NCBI RefSeq assembly: GCF_005844085.1
Contig: NZ_VCDI01000001.1
Span: 496,001 to 560,000 of the forward strand
Source of the DNA: Lichenicoccus roseus
Lineage (GTDB): Bacteria > Pseudomonadota > Alphaproteobacteria > Acetobacterales > Acetobacteraceae
Length of the DNA: 64,000 bases
Direction: 5' to 3'
Numbering within the stretch: position 1 is the stretch's first letter; each line of letters starts with the position of its first letter. The notes under the pieces were generated by a model. It did no database searches. It had not been told where the DNA came from and saw only the letters and a list, made by a program, of their open reading frames with translations. Position numbers and translations under genes: made by a program. Positions 42,824 to 51,815 of this stretch are shown here, one piece after another.

Positions 42824-43719
42824 GCGAGGTGCGCGCGCTGCCGTCTTCGGGCTTTGCCACGCCGCAACCTCGCGCCGTCCTGACACTGCTCAAGCCGATC
42901 ACCTGGTTCGCGCCGATCTGGGCATTCGGCTGCGGCATCGCCTCGTCCGGCCAGCCGCTCGGCCCGCGCTGGCCGCTGGTGCTGGGCGGCCTGCTGCTGG
43001 CCGGCCCGATGATCTGCGGCACCAGCCAGGCGGTGAACGACTGGTTCGACCGCCATGTCGATGCCATCAACGAGCCCGACCGGCCGATCCCGTCGGGGCG
43101 CATCCCCGGCCGCTGGGGCCTCGCGATCGCCATCGTCTGGACCGCGGTGTCGCTGGTACTGGCCGCTTCGCTTGGACCCTGGGTGTCGGTTGCCGCCGCC
43201 ATCGGCATGGTGCTGGCCTGGGCGTACAGCGCGCCGCCCGCGCGGCTCAAGCGCAATGGCTGGATCGGCAACCTTGCAGTTGGCGTCAGCTATGAAGGCC
43301 TGCCATGGTTCGCCGGGGCGGCGGTAATGCGCGGTGCGTTCCCTGATGCGCACGTGCTGATCTCGCTGGCGCTGTACAGCCTTGGCGCGCACGGCATCAT
43401 GACGCTGAACGACTTCAAATCGATCGAGGGCGACCGCAGGATGGGCATCGCCTCCCTGCCCGCCCGCCTCGGCGCCGACCGCGCCTGCCGGGTCGCCTGC
43501 CTGATCATGCTGGTGCCGCAGATGGTGATGGTGGCGTTGCTCGCCGCCTGGGGGCAGCAGGTGCAGGCCGGGATCGTCCTGTCCCTGATCGGCGCCCAGT
43601 TCGTGCTGATGCTGCGCCTGCTGGAGGCGCCGCAGGCCCAGGCCCCCTGGTACAACGCCACCGGCACCACGCTCTACGTGATCGGCATGCTGGTCACCGC
43701 CTTCGCGATACGGCCATGA
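42820..43719 (+). CDS. bchG: Bacteriochlorophyll synthase BchG
   Basis: UbiA-family prenyltransferase attaching geranylgeranyl (or phytyl) diphosphate to bacteriochlorophyllide a; 299 residues with about nine membrane helices. The diphosphate/Mg site is VNDWFDRHVDAINEPDRPIPSG, and the second Asp-rich motif is LNDFKSIEGDRRMGI. It is co-transcribed with ppsR upstream (ATGA overlap) and bchP downstream. Confidence 0.96.
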   Translation: MSEVRALPSSGFATPQPRAVLTLLKPITWFAPIWAFGCGIASSGQPLGPRWPLVLGGLLLAGPMICGTSQAVNDWFDRHVDAINEPDRPIPSGRIPGRWGLAIAIVWTAVSLVLAASLGPWVSVAAAIGMVLAWAYSAPPARLKRNGWIGNLAVGVSYEGLPWFAGAAVMRGAFPDAHVLISLALYSLGAHGIMTLNDFKSIEGDRRMGIASLPARLGADRACRVACLIMLVPQMVMVALLAAWGQQVQAGIVLSLIGAQFVLMLRLLEAPQAQAPWYNATGTTLYVIGMLVTAFAIRP

Positions 43720-43750
43720 CATCCCTCATTCCGCGATCGGACATCCGACA

Positions 43751-44959
43751 ATGACCGGCGAGACGATATACGATTGCGTGGTGGTCGGCGGCGGGCCAGC
43801 CGGCGCGACTGCCGCCGCCGATCTGGCACGGCGTGGCCGCAGCGTCGTGCTGCTCGACCGCGACGGCCGCATCAAGCCCTGCGGCGGCGCCATTCCGCCC
43901 CGGTTGATGAGCGAGTTCGAGATCCCCGAGGATCTGCTGGTGGCGCGCGCCACCGGCGCCCGGGTGTTCTCGCCGTCGTCGCGCATCGCCGACATGCCGA
44001 TCGCCGACGGCTATGTCGGCATGGTCGATCGCGACGCCTTCGACGAGTGGCTGCGGGTGCGCGCCGGGGAGGCCGGCGCGGTCCGGCGGCACGGCGCCTT
44101 CGAGCGGATCGAGCGCGAGGCGGACGGGGTGGTGCAGGTGCATTGCTCCGCCGCCGCGGGACGAGATGCGGAGGCGCATCCGGCGGCCGGCGCCTTCGTG
44201 CTGCGCACGCGCTGCGTGATCGGGGCGGACGGCGCGCGCTCAGTGGTCGCGAAGCAGGCGATCCGTGGCGCCGATCGCATGCGCTACGTGTTTGCCTACC
44301 ACGAGATCATCGCCTCGCCGCCGCCCGAGGAGTTCGACGGTTCCAGCTGCGAAGTCCATTATCGCGGCTCGCTGTCGCCGGATTTCTACGGCTGGGTGTT
44401 CCCGCACGGCAAGACCACCAGCGTCGGGCTCGGGAGCGCCCAGAAGGGCTTCAGGCTGCGGCCCGCGGTGGAAGCGCTGCGGCGCAGCAGCGGACTCGAG
44501 AACGCGCGCACCATCCGTCGCGAGGGCGCGCCGATCCCGCTGCGTCCGTTGCGCCGCTGGGACAACGGGCGCGATGTCGTGCTCGCCGGCGATGCCGCCG
44601 GTGTGGTGGCGCCGGCCTCCGGCGAGGGCATCTACTACGCCATGACCGGCGGCCGGCTCGCCGCCGAGGCGGTCGACAGGTTCTGTGCCACCGGCGAGGC
44701 GCGCGCCTTGAGAAGCGCGCGGCGGCGGTTCATGCGCTCGCACGGCCAGGTGTTCTGGATTCTCGGCATCATGCAGCGCTTCTGGTACGCCTCCGACCAG
44801 CGTCGAGAACGCTTCGTCGCCATCTGCCGCGACACCGACGTGCAGGAACTCACCTGGGCCGCCTACATGACCAAGGAGCTGGTGCGGGCGAAACCGCTGG
44901 TGCATCTGCGCATCTTCGCCAAGAACATGGCGCACCTCACCGGCCTCGCCTCGACCTGA
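43751..44959 (+). CDS. bchP: Geranylgeranyl reductase BchP
   Basis: Flavoprotein reducing the geranylgeranyl tail to phytyl; 402 residues. FAD-binding VVVGGGPAGATAAADLARRG, GRIKPCGGAIPPRLM, and the DAAGVVAPASGEGIYYAM block are diagnostic. It starts 31 bases after bchG with no intervening PucC-family gene, a simpler arrangement than Rhodobacter. The stop overlaps the tspO start (TGATG). Confidence 0.96.
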   Translation: MTGETIYDCVVVGGGPAGATAAADLARRGRSVVLLDRDGRIKPCGGAIPPRLMSEFEIPEDLLVARATGARVFSPSSRIADMPIADGYVGMVDRDAFDEWLRVRAGEAGAVRRHGAFERIEREADGVVQVHCSAAAGRDAEAHPAAGAFVLRTRCVIGADGARSVVAKQAIRGADRMRYVFAYHEIIASPPPEEFDGSSCEVHYRGSLSPDFYGWVFPHGKTTSVGLGSAQKGFRLRPAVEALRRSSGLENARTIRREGAPIPLRPLRRWDNGRDVVLAGDAAGVVAPASGEGIYYAMTGGRLAAEAVDRFCATGEARALRSARRRFMRSHGQVFWILGIMQRFWYASDQRRERFVAICRDTDVQELTWAAYMTKELVRAKPLVHLRIFAKNMAHLTGLAST

Positions 44960-45513
44960 TGAAACGCGTCGGGCGAGATGTCGTGACCACCGCGATATGC
45001 GTCACCGCCGTGCTCGGGGTGGGTGGCGCGCTGACCAGCATCGGTCCGTGGTACCAGAGCCTGCGCACGCCGCGCTGGCAGCCACCCGGGTGGGCCTTCG
45101 GGCCGGCCTGGACGACGATCGGAACGCTTACCGGGATTGCCGCAGTATGGTCGTGGCGGCGTGCCGAGACCCGCCCGCAACGACGCCGCCTCATGACGCT
45201 GTTCGCCCTGAACGGCTCGCTGAACATCCTCTGGAGCGCGCTGTTCTTCAAATTCCGCCGGCCGGATCTCGCGCTGGTCGAGACGGTTCCGCTCTGGCTC
45301 TCGATCCTTGCCCTGATGCTCGGCCTGCCGCGCGGCCGCAACAGCACGCTGCTGTCGGCGCTCACCACCTGGCTGCTGCTGCCCTATCTCGTCTGGGTCA
45401 CGATCGCCTCGCAACTCAACCGCGCGGTGGTCCGCCTCAATCCGCCCTTCTCCGGGCAATCCATTTCCGGAGCTTCGGCATCCGGAACCGCACTGCGGGG
45501 TCCAGTGTCATGA
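44959..45513 (+). CDS. tspO: TspO/MBR tryptophan-rich sensory protein
   Basis: Outer-membrane/mitochondrial benzodiazepine-receptor family protein, 184 residues, five helices. PWYQSLRTPRWQPPGWAFGPAWT and SLNILWSALFF are the family signatures. In Rhodobacter sphaeroides TspO binds tetrapyrroles and negatively affects photosystem gene expression. It sits between bchP and hemC with overlaps on both sides, so here it is tied to tetrapyrrole supply. About 25 residues at the C-terminus extend beyond the usual end. Confidence 0.93.
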   Translation: MKRVGRDVVTTAICVTAVLGVGGALTSIGPWYQSLRTPRWQPPGWAFGPAWTTIGTLTGIAAVWSWRRAETRPQRRRLMTLFALNGSLNILWSALFFKFRRPDLALVETVPLWLSILALMLGLPRGRNSTLLSALTTWLLLPYLVWVTIASQLNRAVVRLNPPFSGQSISGASASGTALRGPVS

Positions 45514-46550
45514 GTCTCGAGAACATCCTTGCGACGAGCCCGCAGTTGCTGCGACACCCGGCGCCGGCACATCGCCAGCACCGGCAAGCACCCCGGCACG
45601 CGCCGACCCTGCCACTTCGCGTCGGCACGCGTGCCTCGCCCCTGGCGCTCACCCAGACACGGGGCTTCCTGTCGATGCTGAGCGATGCCTGCCCGGCCCT
45701 GGGCGGCATGGACGTGTTTCGCGAGCAGGTGATGGGCACCACCGGTGATGCGGTGCAGCATTGCCGTCTTGCCGAAATCGGCGGCAAGGGCCTGTTCGCC
45801 AAGGAGATCCATGAGGCGCTGCTGGACGGCCGCATCGATCTGGCCGTGCACAGCATGAAGGACCTGGAAACCGCGCTGCCACCGGGGATCGTGCTGGCCT
45901 GCGTACTGACGCGCGAGGATCCGCGCGACGTGCTGATCCTGGCCGACGATGTCGAAGTGCCGGATGCGGCGGATCCGCTCTCGGTGCTTCCGCATGGCGC
46001 GCTGATCGGCACCTCGTCCGTGCGGCGCCAGGCGCAGCTGCTGCATGCGCGGCCGGATCTCCGGATCACCCTGATGCGCGGCAACGTGCAGTCGCGACTC
46101 GACAAGGTTGCAGCCGGACGCTGCGATGCCAGCCTGCTGGCTCTCGCGGGCCTCAAGCGGCTCGGCCTTGAGAGCGAAGCAAGCGTGGTGCTGCAGACCG
46201 AGGTAATGCTTCCCTCCGCCGCGCAGGGAATCGTCGCCGTCACCGCGCGCGAGGACGACGTCGTGCTGCGCGAGCTGATGCTGGCCTGCGAGGACCGGGA
46301 AAGCCGGATCGCCGCCGATGCCGAGCGCGCGCTGCTGCGTGTCCTGGATGGGTCCTGCCGGTCGCCGATCGCCGCCGTGACCACGCGGCTGCAGCCGGGG
46401 CAGATCCGGCTGACGGGGCTGGTGGCGCGGGAGGATGGCTCGTTCCTGCTGCGGGACAGCATCGACGCCCCGGATGGCGAAGCCGAGCTGGCCGGCGAGG
46501 CACTAGGACACCGGCTCAAGCAGGCGGCGCCCGCCGATATCTTTCTCTAA
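45510..46550 (+). CDS. hemC: Porphobilinogen deaminase (hydroxymethylbilane synthase)
   Basis: Polymerises four porphobilinogen units; 346 residues. Core motifs are LRVGTRASPLALTQT, AEIGGKGLFAKEI, LAVHSMKDLETALP, GTSSVRRQAQL and the dipyrromethane cofactor Cys in LDGSCRSPIA. About 36 His/Gln/Pro-rich residues precede the conserved start, longer than usual; the ATG is fixed by its ATGA overlap with tspO. Finding hemC inside the photosynthesis cluster adds a second early tetrapyrrole enzyme to hemA. Confidence 0.95.
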   Translation: MSLENILATSPQLLRHPAPAHRQHRQAPRHAPTLPLRVGTRASPLALTQTRGFLSMLSDACPALGGMDVFREQVMGTTGDAVQHCRLAEIGGKGLFAKEIHEALLDGRIDLAVHSMKDLETALPPGIVLACVLTREDPRDVLILADDVEVPDAADPLSVLPHGALIGTSSVRRQAQLLHARPDLRITLMRGNVQSRLDKVAAGRCDASLLALAGLKRLGLESEASVVLQTEVMLPSAAQGIVAVTAREDDVVLRELMLACEDRESRIAADAERALLRVLDGSCRSPIAAVTTRLQPGQIRLTGLVAREDGSFLLRDSIDAPDGEAELAGEALGHRLKQAAPADIFL

Positions 46551-46557
46551 GGTTCCG

Positions 46558-46577
46558 CCCGGGGCGGTAGCCCCGGG
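46558..46577. terminator. GC-rich hairpin after hemC
   Basis: A perfect 8-base-pair stem, CCCGGGGC / GCCCCGGG, with a GGTA loop begins 8 bases after the hemC stop. There is no T-run. The position between hemC and a converging small ORF suits a bidirectional terminator or mRNA stabiliser. Confidence 0.6.
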
Positions 46578-46578
46578 T

Positions 46579-46893
46579 TCAATCCAGTACCGAACGGATC
46601 AGGTCGACCATGGAGTAGGTCAGCGAGACCGTCTCGGACGACACCCGCGTCTTGTCGGCGATGAGTTTGCGCTTGCCCCACAGATCATCCATCGCGCTCA
46701 CCGCCGGCGCATGGAGATCGCTCAACGGCAGTGCCGGAGCCGAGGACATCAGCACCAGGAGGAGAATGGAAGGCAGGTTGGAACCGTCGCGATCGATGAC
46801 TTCCGCAAAGCCCGTCACGTCGTCCTGCCGCGCGACAGGTGCGCGGCTTTTCTGAGCTGCCGCCCTGCGTCTTGGAGCGTCATTGACTTGCAT
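46579..46893 (-). CDS. Small hypothetical protein
   Basis: A 104-residue ORF preceded by GAGGAG 8 bases before its ATG. It has a hydrophobic segment about residues 41-57 (LPSILLLVLMSSAPALPL) and a polar C-terminus ending VDLIRSVLD. An internal GTG at 46818 overlaps the stop of the neighbouring small ORF (GTGA) and would give 79 residues. I do not recognise the family. It converges on hemC across the hairpin. Confidence 0.4.
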   Translation of the reverse strand: MQVNDAPRRRAAAQKSRAPVARQDDVTGFAEVIDRDGSNLPSILLLVLMSSAPALPLSDLHAPAVSAMDDLWGKRKLIADKTRVSSETVSLTYSMVDLIRSVLD

Positions 46894-46988
46894 GGCTCAA
46901 TCTCCTCGCATCGGCGCTGGAGCTGGTCGAGTTCGTCGAGATCAATACCCTGCAAGGCACTTCGCCCAGTAGAGTTTCCGCAAGACAT
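46815..46988 (-). CDS. Very small ORF upstream of the hypothetical gene
   Basis: A 57-residue frame from ATG 46988, or 78 residues from 47051. It contains LQGIDLDELDQLQRRCEEIEP, a likely short amphipathic helix, and a basic end. It overlaps the next ORF in a different frame by up to 79 bases, so both cannot be right with the long starts. With the GTG start of the neighbour they would form a neat GTGA-coupled pair. Evidence is only frame, codon look and overlap. Confidence 0.3.
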   Translation of the reverse strand: MSCGNSTGRSALQGIDLDELDQLQRRCEEIEPCKSMTLQDAGRQLRKAAHLSRGRTT

Positions 46989-47206
46989 ACGCCGCAGCGG
47001 TCCGGCGACGTCGCCTTCATGACGACCTCGGCATACTCTCTGGTCTGTCATTTGAGACTAGATTAAATAGAAGTAACGGCTCAGGGCATTTATGGCCCCA
47101 GCCGTCGCTGAGGTGTATCACAACTTCGTGAGCCGGTGCGTGCTACGCAACCCATGTTAGCATCTGCGCCAGTGCAACCACCCGATCGGGCGGTAATCGC
47201 CCGGTG
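46989..47206. other. Non-coding stretch before crtIB 3' end
   Basis: Together with the doubtful small ORFs this is the least coding part of the photosynthesis cluster. It is locally A+T-richer (47050-47100). No PpsR-type palindrome, tRNA or clear hairpin was seen. It lies between the end of crtIB and the start of the small minus-strand ORFs, so it may hold their promoter. Confidence 0.5.
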
Positions 47207-49645
47207 TCAGACCACTTCGTGCAGCGCAGCATGAGGCTCCATCGCCCCGGGTGCCATGCCGCCCGCGCGTGTCGAACAGAGGGTGGCGCCCAGCAGCCAG
47301 ATCCGGCGCCCGGTTGATACCCGCGTGCGGGGTTGATTGAGATAGCCCACGCCTGAGTTCATTATCATCCGGCCGATCTCTTCGTAGAGACGCGCCGCCA
47401 CCCGGATGGCCGCCCGCGGTCGCGGGGGGAGATAGCGCATACCGGATTCCGCATTGCGGTAGTGCCGGTCGGCAAGGGCGAGCAGCCGGCATACCGCGTC
47501 GAACACGGGTCCGGCATGTTCCGGAAGTGCCACGCTCTCGGCACGCAGATGCACCGGCAGCCAGGTCGCCGGCAGGTAGAGTCGGCCGCGTGATGCATCC
47601 TCGATGACGTCGCGTGCGATGTTGGTGAGTTGCATGGCGATGCCGAGATCGATGGCATAGGACCGTCCCGACGGGTCGCGCACCCCGAGCAGGTCGTACA
47701 TCATCAGGCCGACGGTGCCGGCCGCGCCGTATGCGTAGCGCAGCAGGGCCGCTTCGTCCTCGACCGCGATCGGTGCGAGATCCAGCACCATGGTGTCGAT
47801 CAGCGCCAGCGCGGGGTCGAGATCGACGCGTCGTCGCGCCGCCATGTCCAGCAGCGGGGCCGCCTGCGGGTGCGTCGGGTCGGCGACGGCGATTGCCGCA
47901 CGCAGCCGCAGCAGCTCGATCCGCGCCGTCTCCGCATCCACGGCAAGATCGGCAAGATCGTCGACCTGGCGACAGAAGCTGTAGAGTGTCGCGGCATCCT
48001 GCAGATCGACGCGATGCAGCAGGGTGCCGGCCAGACGGAAACTACGTCCATGCCGCGCCAGCGTATTGAGTGCCGAACTGGCCTTGCCCCGCCCCGGGTC
48101 GGATTTCGTCTGGCTGGCCTGGAGCAACTCCTGCACCACCTTCGCTGAACTCAGCACACCCGGCACGCCTGCGCCCGGATGCGTTCCGGCGCCGACAAGA
48201 TAAAGGCCTTCGGCGCCGCTGACACGATTATGGAACCTGAACCCGGCTGATTGCAGCAAGGTCGGCGCCACCGAGAATCCGGCGCCGTGCGTGCTCAGGT
48301 AATCGCGGGCGAAATCGTGCGGCGTGACGCTGCGCTGGGTGACGATGTGGCGGCGCAGGCCGGGAAGTTCACGCGCCTCCAACATTGCGAGAATGCGCTC
48401 GCGGAACGCAGGTTCGACACGCTCCCAGTCGATCCTGGACTGCAGGTTAGGCACCGGCGCCAGCACGTAGAACCCATCGCACCCGGGCGGCGCCAGGGAA
48501 GGATCGGTAGCGCCCGGCCGATGCAGATAGAGGCTGGGATCCTGCGGTAGCACGGGGCAGCCATCGAAGATCTCGTCGAGCAGGGTCTTGTAGTCGTCAC
48601 CCAGGATGATGGTGTGGTGCGCGGTAGCAGGCCAGCTCCGGTCGGTGCCGAAATACAGCACATAAAGTCCCATCGAATAGCGCCAGCGCCGCAACCCCGG
48701 TTTGCGGCCGAGCAGCTGCCGGTGCACGTACGGCGCGTCGGCATTGGCGACGATGGTCCCGGCGGCGAGCATGCTGCCATTCTCGAGCACCACGCCGCGC
48801 ACCGTGCCATGCTCGACCACGATCCGGGAGACGGTGTCCCCGAACCGGACAGCGACGCCATGCCGGGCCGCCAGGGCCATCAGTGCCGTGACCATGGCGC
48901 CGGTGCCGCCGCGCACGAACCACACGCCCCAGCGCTGCTCGAGATGCTGGATCAGGGCGTAGATGGCGCTTGTGCGGTAGGGATGGCCGCCGATCAGCAG
49001 GGTCTGCAGTGTGAAGGCGCGCTGCAGGCCGGGGTCCTTGAGATGGCGCCGGACCAGGGCGTGCAGCGAGCGCAGGCCTCCCAGCCGGATGATCGCCGGA
49101 AACGCGCGCAGCATGGTCTGCCAGCGGTGGAAGGGTGCGGCGCCATGGCGCTCGTAGCCGATCTCGAACAGCTGCCGGGCGCGACGCGCGAGACGACGAT
49201 AGCCGGCGCCGTCTCCCGGCGAGAAGGCCTCGACCTCCTCCTCCATGCTGCGCCCGGTACCGCCATAATCGAAATGGCGCCGGTCCGGAAAGGTGATGCG
49301 ATACCAGGGATGCACCGGCAGCAGCTCGACGTGGTCGTCGAGCCGCTCACCGAACAGGCCGAACAATTCCTCGAACAGGTACGGTGCGGTGATGACCGTC
49401 GGACCGCAATCGAAAGTGAAGCCGTCCTGCGTGAAGGCGCGGGCGCGGCCGCCGGGCTGTTCGCAGCGTTCCAGGATGGTGACGCGATAACCGAGCGCCC
49501 GGAGCCGCAGCGCCGCCGCGATGCCGCCCAGGCCTGCACCGATCACCAGGGCATCGCGGCGACCGGGCGCGGGCTCGTCGATGTCGGGCGCACCAGGCTT
49601 CGGGGCGCCAGGCATCAGGTCACCGAGGTGGGTCATGTCAGGCAT
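47207..49645 (-). CDS. crtI-crtB: Fused phytoene desaturase-phytoene synthase (CrtI-CrtB)
   Basis: One 812-residue frame with two carotenoid enzymes. Residues about 30-512 are CrtI: FAD-binding VIGAGLGGIAAALRLRALG, DCGPTVITAPYLFEELF, and the C-terminal LYLVGAGTHPGAGVPGVLSSAKV. Residues about 525-812 are CrtB: aspartate-rich CRQVDDLADLAVD (562-566), and second motif NIARDVIEDASRGRLYLP. A short Ser/Lys/Gly linker (511-524) joins them. Order is reversed relative to the pathway, in which CrtB acts first. Usually these are two overlapping genes. The product would turn geranylgeranyl diphosphate into neurosporene or lycopene. It stands apart from crtEF and crtDC. Confidence 0.95.
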   Translation of the reverse strand: MPDMTHLGDLMPGAPKPGAPDIDEPAPGRRDALVIGAGLGGIAAALRLRALGYRVTILERCEQPGGRARAFTQDGFTFDCGPTVITAPYLFEELFGLFGERLDDHVELLPVHPWYRITFPDRRHFDYGGTGRSMEEEVEAFSPGDGAGYRRLARRARQLFEIGYERHGAAPFHRWQTMLRAFPAIIRLGGLRSLHALVRRHLKDPGLQRAFTLQTLLIGGHPYRTSAIYALIQHLEQRWGVWFVRGGTGAMVTALMALAARHGVAVRFGDTVSRIVVEHGTVRGVVLENGSMLAAGTIVANADAPYVHRQLLGRKPGLRRWRYSMGLYVLYFGTDRSWPATAHHTIILGDDYKTLLDEIFDGCPVLPQDPSLYLHRPGATDPSLAPPGCDGFYVLAPVPNLQSRIDWERVEPAFRERILAMLEARELPGLRRHIVTQRSVTPHDFARDYLSTHGAGFSVAPTLLQSAGFRFHNRVSGAEGLYLVGAGTHPGAGVPGVLSSAKVVQELLQASQTKSDPGRGKASSALNTLARHGRSFRLAGTLLHRVDLQDAATLYSFCRQVDDLADLAVDAETARIELLRLRAAIAVADPTHPQAAPLLDMAARRRVDLDPALALIDTMVLDLAPIAVEDEAALLRYAYGAAGTVGLMMYDLLGVRDPSGRSYAIDLGIAMQLTNIARDVIEDASRGRLYLPATWLPVHLRAESVALPEHAGPVFDAVCRLLALADRHYRNAESGMRYLPPRPRAAIRVAARLYEEIGRMIMNSGVGYLNQPRTRVSTGRRIWLLGATLCSTRAGGMAPGAMEPHAALHEVV

Positions 49646-49781
49646 GGACCGACCATAAGCCGGCCGGATGGGGGTGCCACCTCATGCCCGATCGAACCTC
49701 CCGCATCGCAACGAACATCGTGCCCCAGGGTACGGCTTGCGTCCAGCCGGCAAAACTTCCGGACACCGATGGCCGGACGCG

Positions 49782-50630
49782 TCAAACCTCCTCGTCGGAC
49801 CGCAGTGGCGCGTGGTTCAGGATCGCGACCAGCGAGACACCACCGATGGTGTTGCCGATCAGGGTCGGCACGGCGAATTTGAAAACATAATCGAGGGCGC
49901 TCGCATGACCGGTCAGGACGGCGAAGGCGGCTTCGACGGAGCCCGCAACCATGTGGGAAAATTGCCCGATCGCTACGACATAGGTCAGGATCATGATGAT
50001 CAGCACCTGCGCCGGACCGGCGCCGGGCAGCATCCAGACCATCAGGGCGATCAGCCAGCCGGACAGCACCGACTTGATCAGCATCGGCCAGAAGCTGCTC
50101 TGCAGCGACTCCGTGCTGATCTCGTTCAGGGCGGTCCAGGTCTGCGGCTTGAACAGGCCCTCGTGGGAGATCAGCCAGGCGAAGATGATGGTGCCGATCA
50201 GGTTGGCCGCAAGAACGATGACCCATAGCCGCAGCAGCTTCGCGATGGTGCCGTGCGAGCTGCGGCTCAGCACCGGCAGCACCGCCGTCAGGGTGCTTTC
50301 GGTGAAAAGCTGCTGCCGCCCGAGCACCGCGATCAGGAAGCCTACCGTGTAGCCGGTGCCGTCGATCAGGATGGCCCATGGCCGATCCGGCAGCGCGCCT
50401 CGCATGATGCTCATGACCAGGAACGAGAAGCCCATCGAGAGGCCGGCTGCGAGACCCGACCAGGCCAGCGATCCGAAACCGCGCTCGATCTCGTCCTCGC
50501 CCTCCTCGAGCACGAGGTCGTGGATTTCCTTGGCGCGCGGCAACGCCGGGTCGCTCTTTTTCACCGATGCCGCGTCGTCCTGGGCTTCGTCTTTCCGGGC
50601 TTCGTCGCTCCGGTCTGCCTTGGCGGACAA
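49782..50630 (-). CDS. Formate/nitrite transporter family protein
   Basis: 282-residue member of the FNT channel family with an approximately 45-residue charged cytoplasmic N-terminus (KADRSDEARKDEAQDDAA) and six membrane helices. Helix-associated blocks: AWSGLAAGLSMGFSFL, FTESTLTAVLPVLSR, LLRLWVIVLAANLIGTIIFAW. The acidic N-terminal extension is typical of the YfdC-like branch. Substrate not predictable. It follows crtIB on the same strand only from afar and is not obviously linked to photosynthesis. Confidence 0.85.
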   Translation of the reverse strand: MSAKADRSDEARKDEAQDDAASVKKSDPALPRAKEIHDLVLEEGEDEIERGFGSLAWSGLAAGLSMGFSFLVMSIMRGALPDRPWAILIDGTGYTVGFLIAVLGRQQLFTESTLTAVLPVLSRSSHGTIAKLLRLWVIVLAANLIGTIIFAWLISHEGLFKPQTWTALNEISTESLQSSFWPMLIKSVLSGWLIALMVWMLPGAGPAQVLIIMILTYVVAIGQFSHMVAGSVEAAFAVLTGHASALDYVFKFAVPTLIGNTIGGVSLVAILNHAPLRSDEEV

Positions 50631-50723
50631 GGAGGCCTCCCCTCAAGTCAAAGATGCCACCGAGGATGGCACGCGAGGGGTATTCCGGCCATGATCGACA
50701 CGAGAAATATCCGGAGGTCCGCC

Positions 50724-51707
50724 ATGACTCGCTATCGGCCGCCTGGCCCACTCGGCTGCGGCGGCGCGCCACTCGGCAACCTGTTCGGCCGGGTGGAGGA
50801 CACGGAAGCACGCGCGGTATTGGACACCGCCTGGGATGCAGGCGTGCGCCATTTCGACACCGCGCCGTTCTATGGCTTCGGCCTGTCCGAGCATCGTTTC
50901 GGCGAGGCGCTGCGCCACCGGCCGCGCGACGCGTTCATGCTGTCGACCAAGGTGGGTCGCATGCTGGTGCCGGCGCCGGGCGCCGAGCTTCCGGAGGAGC
51001 GTTCGTCCTTCGTCGGCGGCCTGCCGTTCGGCATACGCTACGATTACTCCGCCGACGCCGCCTGGCGCTCGGTCGAGGACAGTCTGCAGCGGCTGGGCCT
51101 GGCACGCATCGACGTGGTCTATATCCACGATGTCGGCGAGGACACGCACGGCGCGGATTGGCGGGAACGCTTCGACGAGGCCATGCAGGGCGCGGCGCCG
51201 GCGCTGACGCGCATGCGCGAGGAGGGCATGATCCAGGCCTGGGGCCTTGGCGTGAATCGCGTCGAACCCTGCCTGCTTGCCCTGCAGCAGGCCGATCCGG
51301 ACGTGCTGCTGGCCGCCGGGCGCTACACCCTGCTCGACACCGCCTCCCTCGAGACGCTGTTGCCGCGCTGCGCCGCCCAGGGTGTCAGCGTGGTGATGGG
51401 GGGGCCGTACAACTCCGGCCTCCTGACCGGCGGCGATACCTACGATTATGTCCGGGCACCCGTCGAGCTGGTGGCGCGCCGGGATGCCATCGCAGCGGTG
51501 TGCCGCCGCCACGATGTCGATCTGCGCGCCGCCGCGTTGCAGTTCTGCACCGCCCATCCGGTGGTCGCCGCCGCCATCCCCGGCGCTCGCAGCGTCATCG
51601 AGATGCGCGAGAACGCCGCGCTGATGACCGCCTCGATTCCGGCAGCGCTCTGGGCCGATCTCCGGCAGGCCGGACTGATCCCGCAGCAGGCACCGATCCC
51701 GGCATGA
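50724..51707 (+). CDS. Aldo/keto reductase
   Basis: NADP(H)-dependent TIM-barrel oxidoreductase, 327 residues. Asp/Tyr of the active site in HFDTAPFYGFGLSEHRFG, Lys in MLSTKVGRML, and substrate/cofactor strands DVVYIHDVG and AAAIPGARS. It is closest in style to the D-threo-aldose 1-dehydrogenase / L-fucose dehydrogenase branch (LGCGGAPLGNLF start). GGAGG 6 bases before the ATG fixes the start. It stands alone, divergent from the FNT gene. Confidence 0.88.
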   Translation: MTRYRPPGPLGCGGAPLGNLFGRVEDTEARAVLDTAWDAGVRHFDTAPFYGFGLSEHRFGEALRHRPRDAFMLSTKVGRMLVPAPGAELPEERSSFVGGLPFGIRYDYSADAAWRSVEDSLQRLGLARIDVVYIHDVGEDTHGADWRERFDEAMQGAAPALTRMREEGMIQAWGLGVNRVEPCLLALQQADPDVLLAAGRYTLLDTASLETLLPRCAAQGVSVVMGGPYNSGLLTGGDTYDYVRAPVELVARRDAIAAVCRRHDVDLRAAALQFCTAHPVVAAAIPGARSVIEMRENAALMTASIPAALWADLRQAGLIPQQAPIPA

Positions 51708-51815
51708 TCTGTGTCGGTTTGGTGACTGGACCCGGACGGTCGGCGTCCTTATCTAGATATGGTATGTTGGTCACAGTGTCGCGGCCGAGACTGCTGGATT
51801 GAACTGGACGAGGCG

